This document shows positions 35,081 to 46,502 of a stretch of 64,000 nucleotides of DNA, in pieces. A program made the translations under genes and the position numbers. The notes beneath the pieces are model-generated. The model was not told the origin of the DNA. It saw only the letters and a program-made list of their open reading frames with translations, and did not search any database. Origin of the DNA: Ciona savignyi (taxonomy: Eukaryota > Chordata > Ascidiacea > Phlebobranchia > Cionidae); assembly GCA_000149265.1 (NCBI GenBank), contig CH003281.1, forward strand, positions 779,031-843,030, written 5' to 3'. Numbering within the stretch: the stretch's first letter is position 1; every line of letters starts with the position of its first letter.

Positions 35081-35374
35081 CGTTCTTGGTGTGATGTTTA
35101 TACAGAAAGTCATAATTACCCGATAAAGAAATTTACAAACAAAAATTATAGATACGGTTACACCTTTTAAAGATTTCTATGCGGACAGAATGTTTCTTGT
35201 CTCAAACCACCCTGTCAACACATTTAAACAACTGTTTGTCGAGTCACAATGGGGTATTCCCAAGATTTATTTACATATTGAAGCGATAAGGGTTGAGTTT
35301 CGGATTAGTGTTGTAATTTTTGGTACGATTCGCAATTTTTCAATAACTCGTTGGTCCGACCTGATATATTAATT

Positions 35375-35565
35375 AGTTAGCACGATACCTTTCTGTCGAA
35401 GGGTTGCAGATTTGAAACTGGTCGCTACAAAATTGGTTGTTTTAGGTAAAGCACTTGGCGGACATTGCCTGAACCGAGTGGATTATAAGTTGTACCAAAA
35501 CTGAAGGAAGGTTTTAATCATACACAATACACTACAATAGTTTCGATAACAAGATAATATGTCCG
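35375..35565 (+). mobile_element. SINE fragment
   Basis: A diverged copy (TTGCAGATTTGAAACTGGTC, GGCGGACATTGCCTGAACC, AATAGTTTCGATAAC) that ends where the next copy starts, so two SINEs lie head to tail. Confidence 0.65.
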
Positions 35566-35860
35566 ACCGGTTAGTCTGGCAGTTTAGTGCGACGCCTTTC
35601 AACCGAAAGTACTAAACTGGTCGCTGGCTAGTCGGCTGTGTCCTTGGGCAAGATACTTAACGGACACTGCCTGAACCCAGCAGATTAGTTGGTTCGTCTA
35701 AATTAAAGTAACGTGTTCATCATACGCAATACACTGCAATAGCTCCGGTAACACAACACCAGGTGATCTGACGATTGTCCGTGTGTTAACCCCCTTGGTT
35801 TTCCCATTCACGGAGATAAACATGAATGTTCTATCCTATCTTATAATAACCATGAATATC
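35566..35860 (+). mobile_element. tRNA-derived SINE, near full length
   Basis: Head with A-box-like TTAGTCTGGCAG, body with AATAGCTCCGGTAAC, GATCTGACGATTGTCCGTGT and CATTCACGGAGATAAACATG, and a CTATC-repeat tail. A third partial 3' end (TCTGACGACTGC, GATAAAACATG) follows at 35910-35985. Confidence 0.8.
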
Positions 35861-36825
35861 CTATCCTGTCGATGAGTTGTTTAGGCTCCCATCGATATCG
35901 CGTGTTAATCTGACGACTGCTCAAGCGCTAACGCTCCTTGCGCTTTACCATTTACGAAGATAAAACATGTATATATTTTATCCTATTCAAAGCCTGTTTT
36001 TTTGGTTGACAAAGTTGGCCGTTTTTACAATTTTATCGGCAAATAGGTTTTAAAGACAGACCAGACTTTATTATGGTAAGTTAATAATCTTGTACTGTTT
36101 CTATATGCACATTTGCAGCTGCAGGAGTCGCCATAAGTAGGCCTACTTTGCATGCATGAACACACATGGAGGTGTAATAGGATAACGAGTCCAAAACGCT
36201 GCGCTTTCCAACACAGAAGATAAACTTAAGTATCCTGTATATTAACCGTGTCATCAAAGTAATTAAAGCAGTTAACAAAGACTTGGTGGATACTTTTTCA
36301 AATCTAGTATTTCTAAAATTCTATATCTACGCCTTTAGTGGTGTTTTAATAAAAAATTAATCATTAAATTTTCAATTAAATTTCACTTTTTAAACTCATA
36401 TATAGACCCACCAGCTTATGCTATAAAAACCAAATGACAACTCACGCCTCGTTTCACCATTTCTGAAACTAAAGACAGGTTTATCCTACATATGACATGT
36501 AGGCCTAACTGGTTTCTGAAGGGTGACAATTTTTGTGCAAAAGTGGGCATGCGTGTTCATTAGTCTATATACAAGCAAAGCAGAAAGCTACTATTACCTG
36601 TACAATTTTATTTTCACAAAAACATATTCTCTGGTAATACTTAAAGATGTCACCATAAATAAACTTTAATGTGTGGAAAATTAGCTTCGATATTTTACTT
36701 CAAGTTTTTAGCTACAACAAAAACATCTGCTCAATTCGGATTATACGCTTCCTGCAATGTTAGAGAATGTGCTGAGCAGTCTAACGAAAGAGAGGGTACT
36801 CGAAAATACCCAAAAAGTGTTCTGG

Positions 36826-36831
36826 TATAAA
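36826..36831 (+). promoter_or_regulatory. TATA box of the Arg-rich peptide gene
   Basis: TATAAA lies 120 bp upstream of the ATG, or about 60 bp of spliced leader once the 59-bp 5' UTR intron is removed. The 150 bp before it are conserved with the duplicate at 34831, though the box itself is not. Confidence 0.55.
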
Positions 36832-36886
36832 TTTCAGCCCTCAATCAAACAAAGTTATCTATCTTTCTTGAAAGACTAATTCAAAG

Positions 36887-36945
36887 GTTAGTTTCTAAAT
36901 AGAACGTAAGAAAATCTGTTGTGGTATCAACTATGTATTTTGCAG
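36887..36945 (+). other. Short 5' UTR intron of the Arg-rich peptide gene
   Basis: TCAAAG|GTTAGT to TATTTTGCAG|ATG makes a 59-bp intron whose acceptor directly abuts the start codon. The same acceptor could alternatively take a trans-spliced leader. Confidence 0.6.
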
Positions 36946-37235
36946 ATGAATAAAGCTGTCTTCGTACTTCTTCTCGCACTTGTGCTCATGGTCACTGAAG
37001 AATCTGACGCTTGGCGTCGTCGCAGAAGTAGTCGCAGACGTAGACGCTTGGGAAACTGGGACGAAAAGGAACAACAACAAAAAATGCCAAGTAATATTAA
37101 CACAAAAAAACTCTGCTTGGGCCTACCATCATAACTTTTGGCTGAGTCTTAGTATGCACGAGGAGGCCAACTAAACTGGGTTTAATTTCAGAAATGGAAG
37201 CCGATAAGGCAGATGCCGGCGATAAAGATAAGTAA
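36946..37235 (+). CDS. Secreted Arg-rich peptide precursor, candidate host-defence peptide
   Basis: Two coding exons, 36946-37090 and 37192-37235 (phase 1, CCAA|GTAATA to TTTCAG), encode 62 residues. Residues 1-22 form a signal peptide (MNKAVFVLLLALVLMV core, likely cleavage after SDA). The mature part begins WRRRRSSRRRRRLG, nine arginines in 14 residues, followed by a Gln-rich linker. The separate last exon is acidic (MEADKADAGDKDK). A cationic core with an acidic pro-region is the usual plan of secreted antimicrobial peptide precursors, and known Ciona ones also carry an anionic C-terminal extension. I see no convincing sequence identity to a named peptide, so the role is inferred. A TATA box, a 5' UTR intron and a possible AATAAA at 37634 (after a SINE in the 3' UTR) support an expressed gene. 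Without splicing the frame would run on for another 13 codons. Confidence 0.65.
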
Positions 37236-37329
37236 GCACTCTACGGTAACCAACAAGGTAATATTAGTTTTGTCTAACCTGTATTTTGGTTAAATGTTAA
37301 ATGCTGTACGACTAAAAAGCTGTGCGTTT

Positions 37330-37575
37330 AAGGCCGAGTGGTTAAATGTTTAATCCTTGGGCAGGGCACTTAGCGGACACGACCTGAAGCCAGTGGATTA
37401 ATGTTTTCTACCAAAACTCAAAAACATTTAAGTGTAGGCCCTACACAACATAATGCTATAGACCTGGTAACTCGACGGTGGGCGCGAGGTCATCTGGCGA
37501 TTACGCGTGTGATAAGCCGCTTGTATTATTCCAATAACGGGGATAAACATGCATATCCTGTTTTATGCTATTCTA
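37330..37575 (+). mobile_element. SINE copy, possibly within the 3' UTR of the Arg-rich peptide gene
   Basis: Contains CTTGGGCAGGGCACTTAGCG, GTGGATTAATGTTTTCTACC, GACCTGGTAACTCGACGG, GGCGCGAGGTCATCTGGCGA and GGGGATAAACATGCATATCC. The tRNA-like head is shortened. Confidence 0.75.
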
Positions 37576-37639
37576 TTTTCTTTAGGTCGACATTAGGCGA
37601 TGCGAAATCATCTGTTTTAATTTATGACAACCAAATAAA

Positions 37640-38540
37640 AGAAATCTGTACAAATCTATTGCGTTGTGTATGAAATATATGAATAGGAAAGTGAGCATAT
37701 TGCCTGGTAAATTAAATTCATTTATGTTCGACCTAACGAAATTAGGTTTCCTTGCAGTTCTGTTGATTAATTTGCTTCGACGTTATAAGGCTAAGGTAAA
37801 ACAATTTTTATTACTAAAAAGTGTCAATCACTTGTTTTGTCCGCCCGAAATCGTGTTTTGAATTAATTTTAACTAAACATAGTTATAAATTTTCAAGTTA
37901 TAGGGTCCCATCAGTTTATGTTAGGAAAAACAAAACTGTTACAACTGGTTTAAAACAATCAGCAATGTTATGTAGCACGGTCTAGAAGCGCACTAATCTA
38001 ACTAGAATATGCACTTTTTAACAAAACATGGTAAACAACTTTGGTTTATTTACTCATTTCTGCTTGCGGAAACAAATGATATAATCCTTGTTTAGAATAT
38101 AGCGATTGTGGTTAGGGACCCTGCTTGCACATTTAGATGCATATATAAATATAGGTTGCAATCTATTTTACAAGTGGTGGCTGTAAACACGTTGTTGTTA
38201 CTCTTTTTTGAGGGTTTAAAGCTCCTTTAAAATCATATACCGTGAACCTTGTGCTGACCGGGAAACTGCCAAGCAACCTGTGTTATAAATTCATTTACAA
38301 CATTTTCTTCAATCCATTTGATGTCTTTGACAATGAAAACAATGCAATGTTCCTACGTTAATGCCTCCATATAATATTCGACTATATAATTGGTGCTGAC
38401 GAAAACTTGATGGGTTTCCATGAATCCGCGTTTTGCAGAGTTTTTAATACCAAGCAGTTAATAGTGTGTGACATTAACCTTTTATCGCTGGGTGAAGCTC
38501 TTTGACTGTATTTGGAACTGAAGGAGCGTGTGGTTATCGA
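37640..38540. other. Spacer without recognised genes
   Basis: Only short frames of AT-rich composition are present; no splice-supported exon was found. Confidence 0.45.
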
Positions 38541-38547
38541 ATGGAAC

Positions 38548-39990
38548 GGTCGTGTGGCCGAATGGTTGACACGATCGATACTCATACTTTCTCTTATAAA
38601 AAAAACGGTCATGGTGACGAGCCCATCATGAAATAGAAAATTGGATCAATAAAAAAAGGATGGTAACCGAATGTACGGTCGTGTGACCGAATGGTTTGCG
38701 CGACCGATACATATTCAAATTCCACATATAAAAAAACGGACTGAGTGACGAGCCTACCTTGGGATTGGAACTGAGCCTGGTAAAACATCATTGTTTTTGA
38801 CGTACTGTCGGGCCGAATGAATGGCCGAATTACGACGTACCGTCGTGTGGACACACGGTTAACACCACCGATAAATATACCGAATTATATACAAAAACAG
38901 TTATGGTGACCATCATATGAGGGAGTAAAAAAACAAGCCCGGTAAAAACGGTGACTGAATGTTTATTGCGACCGATTCGAAATATACCAATTACGGTGCA
39001 TGGTTTCAAAACTTATTCTGTTAAAAATGGATGTATGAATGGGAAGCGAGACTAAACCGTTCCGATTGTAGTCAGAGAATCGAAACCAAGCCGGCAAAAA
39101 GTGTTGTGTGACCCTAAGGGTTAACTCATATACCACGCACACTACAGAAACAACGAGACCTGTTGGTCCCTGAAACTGTGTGTTCGAAACTAGGCAGAGC
39201 AGCCGGGTAAATATTAAATTAGTTTCTGAATTTGTATTGATCTTTGTCACACATCACATCCCGATAATAACATTCATAGATGAGATAAGTTTGCACACGA
39301 TGCAACTCAACAAAATTTTAGTCCTTCCTCAATGAAATATTTTATTTAAAACGAAGGTAGTAACGAATATATAACGGGTTCGAAACCCGACCTGGTAAAA
39401 TAACACGGAACCATAACAAACCTGTCCTGGCTTGTAATGGTAACGCATCTGAATCTCAAAGTAACATTTTCTTGCCATAACAGCAGGATGTTTGAGAGAA
39501 ATTTTGAAAGCAACTCTAACGTTGATCGGCAAACCGGTAAACAATGAGTCTTGTGTATTATGTAAATGAATGATATCAAATTTAATTTTACAATTAGATT
39601 GTTCTAATTGAAGTATATTACTCGGCCGTTAGACGTCGCTTTCTTCTAACAAATCAATTGAAAAATGCTAAGCAAAAACGCCAAGTGCGGTCGTGGGGCC
39701 GAATGGTTAACGCGACCGATACATATACCGACTCAAAAAAAACCGTCCGAGTGACTAGCCCATCATGGGTTCGAAACTTGGCTCGGTAAAAAAAGCAAAA
39801 ACGCGAATTAAGTATACGGTCGTGTGGCCGAATGGTTAACGCGACCGATTCATATACCTACTGTTATAAAAAAAAAACTGTCCTAGTGACGAGCCCATCA
39901 TGGTTTCGAAACTTGGCTAAAAAAAAATACAAAAACTCCAAAAAAACTGTCTCAGTGACGAGTTTGAAACTTAAATCAATAAAAACAAAT
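38548..39990 (+). repeat. Cluster of about six tRNA-Ser-like short elements, all in one orientation
   Basis: Units begin at about 38548, 38677, 38840, 39689 and 39818, with fragments near 38950 and 39938. Each starts with a version of GGTCGTGTGGCCGAATGGTT (class II tRNA A-box arm), continues CGACCGATACATATACC and AAAAAACGGTC..AGTGACGAGCC, and ends with CATCATGGGTTCGAAACTTG (B-box arm) and an A-rich stretch. Spacing is irregular (110-130 bp or longer), and the acceptor stem and anticodon loop of a real tRNA are missing. The copies at 39689 and 39818 are the most similar. A minus-strand fragment lies at 40045-40105. Confidence 0.8.
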
Positions 39991-40184
39991 AGTTATTAAG
40001 AAATTTATTTATCGGGCTAAGTTTTGACCCCATGAGGGTCATCTCGAAGACCATTTTTGTATGGAGCGGTACATAATTCGGTCGCGTTAACCATTCAACT
40101 GCATGAGAGTTTTAAATAAACAACAACAACATTATATTGGAGAGAGAAAATGCAGATTTGCTTCATGTGCTGCCTACCGGTTTG

Positions 40185-40395
40185 ATCAGTGGGTCAGACC
40201 GATCGCTTTCCGCTAAAGGTTCTTGGAATCAAAACCAGTCGCTGACTACTCGGTTGTTTCCTTGTGCGCTTAGCGGATTTCACCTGAACCCAATGGATTA
40301 TTGTTGAGCTAAAACTGCCACACGTTCCGGCCTTTTTATATTATGTTGCATCATCGTTTGGTTTATACATGGATAAACATAGATATACTATCCTA
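40185..40395 (+). mobile_element. SINE remnant
   Basis: GACCGATCGCTTTCCGCTAA, CAGTCGCTGACTACTCGGTT, CACCTGAACCCAATGGATTA and ATGGATAAACATAGATAT mark a diverged copy. Confidence 0.6.
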
Positions 40396-40399
40396 TACA

Positions 40400-43300
40400 A
40401 GTTTTCATGTTACAAATCCAGTTGTTTATTTTTAAAATAATGAAGAATTTCACCGAACCCTGTTTCTCCAAAATTTACTATATTTAAGATCAAACAAGGC
40501 TCTCTTTTGTTGGCGTTAAGCTATGCCACGAAACCCAAAACCCACAACAGTGCTCACATACTACTTACCTGGGAATAACAAGGGTGTAGTATTGGAAAAC
40601 AACTTTTCGTGATTTCCAAGCCATCTTAAAAGTTGAAAGTTGAAATTTATAATTAAGATCTTCGATATCTTAACTAGTCAGTTTTTATTTTTGTAATAAA
40701 ATAGGAAACTGTGCGACTTTCATGATATTCGACAAGTGGGTTTAGCGGCCACTTCTAATTATACCGAAACATTAAATTTGATTGTTTTTAGACGTGTTCT
40801 AACGACTGTTGTTTTGACGTTTTCCCCCGTTTTTTTTTTTTTTAAATTTTTATCAAAGGCTCTGCTTTGTGTTTTCATGGTGAAACAATAAATGAACTAA
40901 ACTAATCTAAACTAGCCTCGTCACAACCACCAATCTCCTTCGTTATCCCACCCCAAACATAAGTATCCCATTATTGATCCGATTTTCTATGTTGGTTATA
41001 TCTTTCAGTTGCCGTAACCCGGTCACGTTGAATAAGCGTTCCCGGATCAGATAGCTTTGAACAAGGAATATCTGATTCTCGGTACAATTGGCGAAACAAT
41101 TATTCTTCGTCAATGTGCATATTTTTATTAATCATTAATTTTGCAGGGTTTCTTAATCACTTTATTTCTTTATAATGTATGTAAAAAAGGGCAAACATAA
41201 AAACAGGATATAGGCAAAAACTACAATTAATTCACGTTGATTATCAAACTAACCAAACGTGATTGCCAATGTGAACGATTATGCAATAGTTACCCGTTGC
41301 TGCAAAAGAGACATTGCCCGCAGCGGGTCGTTGCTGGTTGGTGTCTTGTATACATCCATCAGCGCCGCTGTCATGTGACCTGTGCAGCCCTGTGGACCTC
41401 GTTACGGTCGCTTAATACAGAAAACAAATTTACGGCGAAGATTTTACGCAACTGTTCTACTTAAGAGGGATTAGAATTCCGTGGAATGTTTCGTTGGCAA
41501 ACTAATCGTATCTAGGAATGTAACATTCGCGGTGGGCCTCTATTGGACACAAAACAATATAAATTTAACAGTAGTTCGTATTTTCTTCAGTGAGTTTGTG
41601 TGGTTTTGATCTCACCCTCCTAAGAGTCGAAACGGTCCTTTTTTGTGTATTGTGGGTACCCAACCGCTCGCCCACGAAAGATCCGCTCCGGTATAAGTGC
41701 ATTCAGAAAGATCCCAATCAATATTTCGGGTAAAAGGTGACGTTTAACCGACTCAACTATTCAGTCGTATATGTTTATGGCATTTAAATAAACAAGCAAA
41801 ACGACAACTTCATAATACTTTGAAATAAAATTGCAGATTGGAAAGTTTTAGGTTAACGCGATTAATATTAAAATACTAAAATACAAAACAACGGAAAAAC
41901 GAAAATTAAATACAAAGTAAGACAAAAATTATCCTTAAACCACCGGGGTAAGTGATTATGACAATTTTTGCATTTTCGTTTTAAACATAACGTAAAGAAA
42001 TGATAAAAAGCTTTATATTTCCATATTTTTGTCTTGCCGACAAACGCTTCTGGCGCACAAGATAGTTACCGCATAATTAGCGCACTGAACCAAAACTGCG
42101 GTTGGTTTTATAAACTAGGTTAACTTTACCTGTTTGCAACGTTTAGCTAAAATTGAATTTATCGCGGAAAATGGAATTTTTCTATGTTTTATTCTTTGTG
42201 TTGTCACTTGCCAATATTCTGTTTTTAATACACACTGTAGTGCAGAAACTTGACTATAACGTGTAGTGTTTACCGTAAAGATAGTCTGTAATATAAAGAT
42301 CCACCAACCACGATTTATTGACAAGTCAATCAAATAATACTCGGTCTGGGAGAAAAGTAGTGGCCCTGCTGGTGCAATTTCTATGAATACACGTCTCCTT
42401 GTGAAAAGTAGGGAAATTGATGCAGTATTAGGGTACAACAAACAAGAAGGGGAACCAACCCATATTAAAATGTCAATGCAGACATATCTCTCGCTTCTGT
42501 TTTATTTTAAATTTTGTGGTTTTCCGCCTCTACTCTCGCCTGCTAAATCAGCAACAACAGCGAACTTCTTCGGAGAAACAAAATACTAGAAACAAACTAC
42601 GAAAGTATAGTGTATGACGTCAGGAGATTATTTGTGTATGTGTTAATTGGAATGCCCCATGCTCTCGGCAAAGTCTTTGTAGACGAACATGTCATGGGAT
42701 TCGGACAAAGTATGAACCAGACAGGACTTGCAAAGAATTTAAAACAAACTCGTTAAGAATTCGATTTATAAACGCTGGAGCAAGACCCAGTGAATGCTGG
42801 TCTGTTAAAACCATCGAAGTGTAGCACATTCCTCGTTGTGCCTGGATGCACACGACTTGGGTACGTATGTGGGGCCCAGATTCCACGGGAACCCAGCCGT
42901 GAGAAGGCCCCTAGTATTTAAGCAGATACTTAGGTGAGTGGATCATTTTGGAAAATGTCTGACATATTTGTGCTTTCCGTGGTAAGGTATTCTGCTTGTG
43001 GTGGACTGTGCGGTTAACTGTTAGCCCGAATAGATGCTTGGATGTGCGCTAAGTATAGGTTTGGTTTGATATATATTCGCGTTATGCAAATATGTGACGC
43101 TAATCTGACCAGAATCAAAGATATGAGGGATAACGAATGAAGGGGTGTGTTTAGGCCAGCACGCTGATATAAATTTATTACTTATATTATATGGCATATC
43201 TATGTGCTTTTATCGGCTAAGTCAGTGCATTTTAAAGCATAGTGCGTGGGTTTGTAAGATTGCCTGAGCAGAAACCTAAATCCGATATGTTGCTGTTTAT

Positions 43301-46300
43301 TTTGAGATGCTTCGAAAAGTACTGATTGCATGAAACGTCCCAAAAATAAATAGCATCCGTATCGGCTTTAAGATTTTAGTCGGTTTAAAATTATTTCGTG
43401 TTTTCGGGACAATAATGCATTACTCTATTTTTGGCATACATTGCTAATTTTTATGAATGCTGCACAAGTGAATTTCTTTGTTTTGCAATTCTTTTGCAGC
43501 GACCAGTCGAGCCTGTTTTTCACTTCACTACGCGTTCTAACGCTGTCGCTCAGCCGTTTTTACTGCTACAATAGTGGTTACACATACTTACGCTAGCTAT
43601 ATACTTTACTTGCGAGGAAATTTCATTGAAATATATTGTGTCTATAACCCTTTGATTAACATTAAAAAATATAACTTAGATGTTTAAGAGTCACAAATTG
43701 AAAAATAGAAGTTCGGTGATCAAAACCCACACAAAAGTAATTCAGTATATTTGGTGCGCGCATTCGGTTAAGCGCGTCAGTGTTCCATGAAATTGCCTTC
43801 GCTATCAGTCGTTCTTCTAGATCATTACGCGGTGCTTTACACCCGTAATTTGTGCCGGGTTATTTTTTCGGCGAAAATATTACGAGATTCCCTTAAATTG
43901 GTCTACGAGGTGAAGATAAAAACACTCTTAAGCTGTATTATACGGATTACAATTTCACAGTATTTTGAATGTTACTGTTGAAAACAATAATATATTTTGA
44001 AATTTTACTTCGGAAAATTATGAAACTGACATTTTGGTTTGATTTATTTCTATTTTTAAGACCTAAAAGGAATAAAGTAACGCCAATTATAATTGAACGA
44101 TAATGATCTTGTTTGTATTTCATTTTGAAACATTTTGGAAAGTACCGCTAAATGAATTATTTGTTATAAATCCAAGAGATGGTTATTGTACAAGTTATGC
44201 TGGGGAATTTCCTATTGATTTCATTATAATTTTTCTACACGTTTTACAATTGAATATGGTCGCTGGTTGGTTTCTTCGGCGTTTATATAAAACTTTACAA
44301 GTTTAAATAAAAATAAAATAAATTTTAAATAAAATTAAGTTGGGCATACTTCTACAGTGAGTAACATTCGGCTAAAATCGAGCGATTGAGAGATATTGGA
44401 ACTTATCCCTTGTGCTTATATCGGCCCGAGGCGCCCGCTCTGTTTACCATAACCTGGACTGATCGAGCGCACATTGTTACGACACAAACATACCGCCACT
44501 ATTAGAACGAATGAAGGGAAAGCGCGAATTATTCGGGTTGATGCGTTCGGGGCTGGTTAATCGTCAGTTGAACGACAGAGAGAGCAGTGGGATTAATCAG
44601 CTTCGAACCAAGTAAATCAGTGAATGTTGCCGAAGAAATAGCCGATAATACAGGATTAGACGAAAAGTACGGGATTAATGCGTTTAAAAATAAATATCAC
44701 AGCTAAAACAATACGGGAACAGATTTTCGTTACTAAGAATTTAACTTTTTGTTTCAAACATAATTAATTCAACTGTAGAATTTAAAAAACGAACTACCAG
44801 TAAATATAATAAAGCAAAACTCGCAGAATATAGATTGACCAGTTCGTTTTTAGGCGCTAGTTCGTGTTCGCTGTCTTACAGCTTTCCGTTTTTAAAATAG
44901 CAAAGACGTGTGGTTGTTTTATTTAGTACGAAGACATTGGTAGTATCTGTAACACTACAGTACAGTACTTACCGACAAAGTAGAAGGTTACACCCCACCT
45001 ATACCTAATATTGCAAAATACAAATATTTATTCAATATTTGTAAACGCGTCTTTTCTTCGTAAATGTTCAAACAGGTTGTCCGTAAACTTCTACTCTAAT
45101 ATATGAATGATCCGCTGTCATCTTTTAAACAACTAGATTATAGAAGGGCAACGTCAAAATTGGAGCAGAGATTTTGTATATTTGTTAGCTGTCAAACTAT
45201 TCGTTTATAACATAGAGCGTGCTTGCTTGGGCGAAGTTGAGATATTTGATAAAATAAACTAACACTTGGTAAATATTTTTAGTGGTTCTATACGTCAGTT
45301 TAATTTTTCAATTCAACAATTTTAATAATATTTTTTACCTTTTTGTCATTCGAATTTTCGGCGTTCGTTAGAATTTACAGTTTTTAAAAATAATCCTTTT
45401 TAACTTGGCGTTCTTCGCATGCCACCAGTTGTAATTTGAGCAGCAGAAGTTTCACGAAATCGCTGCTAACACAGAGATTCTCCTGCGATATAAAATCACT
45501 TAGACTGCGAGGCTGATGCATTAAATTTGACACCGAGATCCAATCTCGATGCCCAGCTGATGGTTAGAGATTATAAAATGTAGGTCTTGGACGAAAATAA
45601 TGCACAGCGTTGTAAGATATACAGCATAAAATCGAAATTACACGATTTGGTTTGTTGGGCGAGCTGAAAAAACATTGTTAATTTTTTAAGGTTTTCAAAT
45701 CAGTCCAAAATTATTTCGCAAATACTGATTTTGGTTCTGTGGATTTTGTTTTACGTTAACCTCCCGATTCAATACAAAGTCTTGATGGGTGTTGATTGTG
45801 CCTCAGGAAAAGGGCAAAATAACACTAAAACTACCCACGATAAAACAAGAAACGAAAGTGGGTAATTATTTTCTACTCTTTTTCACCTTAGCAACTTCCG
45901 ATGCACGGATTTTATAAAGGGCGTAACCACGCTTTGTTTACATTTAAAGATTAGCGTGACTTTTAAAAACTGATGTAGCCTTGGTTTGGCTATCCATACG
46001 GATTAGCAGAACAGTTAACCGCGATTTAGCGGATATTAAACTTTTATTGTGGTAAAGATTAGGCGAAGTTTTTGGGTAGGCGTGTTTAGATTCTATTCTG
46101 TTTTCCCGCCATCCTTGTCAGTTTTGTGTGATCCGGCTCCACTGCATTATCAATCGCCGTATCTTAAACATAACTCGGTCTTTTCGCGATCGTTTAGAAG
46201 ATAAATCGATTCCGCCCTAGAAATACCTCATGCGTGACATTCCTTTGCAAAACAATGAGGCATTGTTTTCTCACTAAATTCCAACCAATCAAGGGCGAGA
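40400..46300. other. Long spacer upstream of Quaking, no gene recognised
   Basis: Frames such as 41237-41464, 42115-42441, 42383-42589 and 44103-44306 show no recognised family, no paired splice sites and no codon bias. Parts near 41640-41730 look like a decayed tRNA-like repeat. The last kilobase is less AT-rich and presumably holds Quaking promoter sequence. Confidence 0.45.
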
Positions 46301-46317
46301 GGTTCTCTGGCATGCGC

Positions 46318-46357
46318 TGACGTCATTTTTGCATAATTTAGTATGTTTATGACGTCA
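46318..46357 (+). promoter_or_regulatory. Two CRE palindromes upstream of Quaking exon 1a
   Basis: TGACGTCA occurs at 46318-46325 and again at 46350-46357, 32 bp apart and about 150-185 bp before the exon 1a start codon. The full palindrome is the binding site of CREB/ATF bZIP factors. Confidence 0.5.
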
Positions 46358-46502
46358 TAATAATACTTGCAATTTCGTCTCCACAGCAGCTTTCTTGTAT
46401 GTAATTAACTATAGTGTGATTAATCTTACTAATCACCGCTGATTATCACTAAACCACTGCTTTCTGACGGCGCCGTACGACGTCAAAAGGGAAATCCCCA
46501 AT

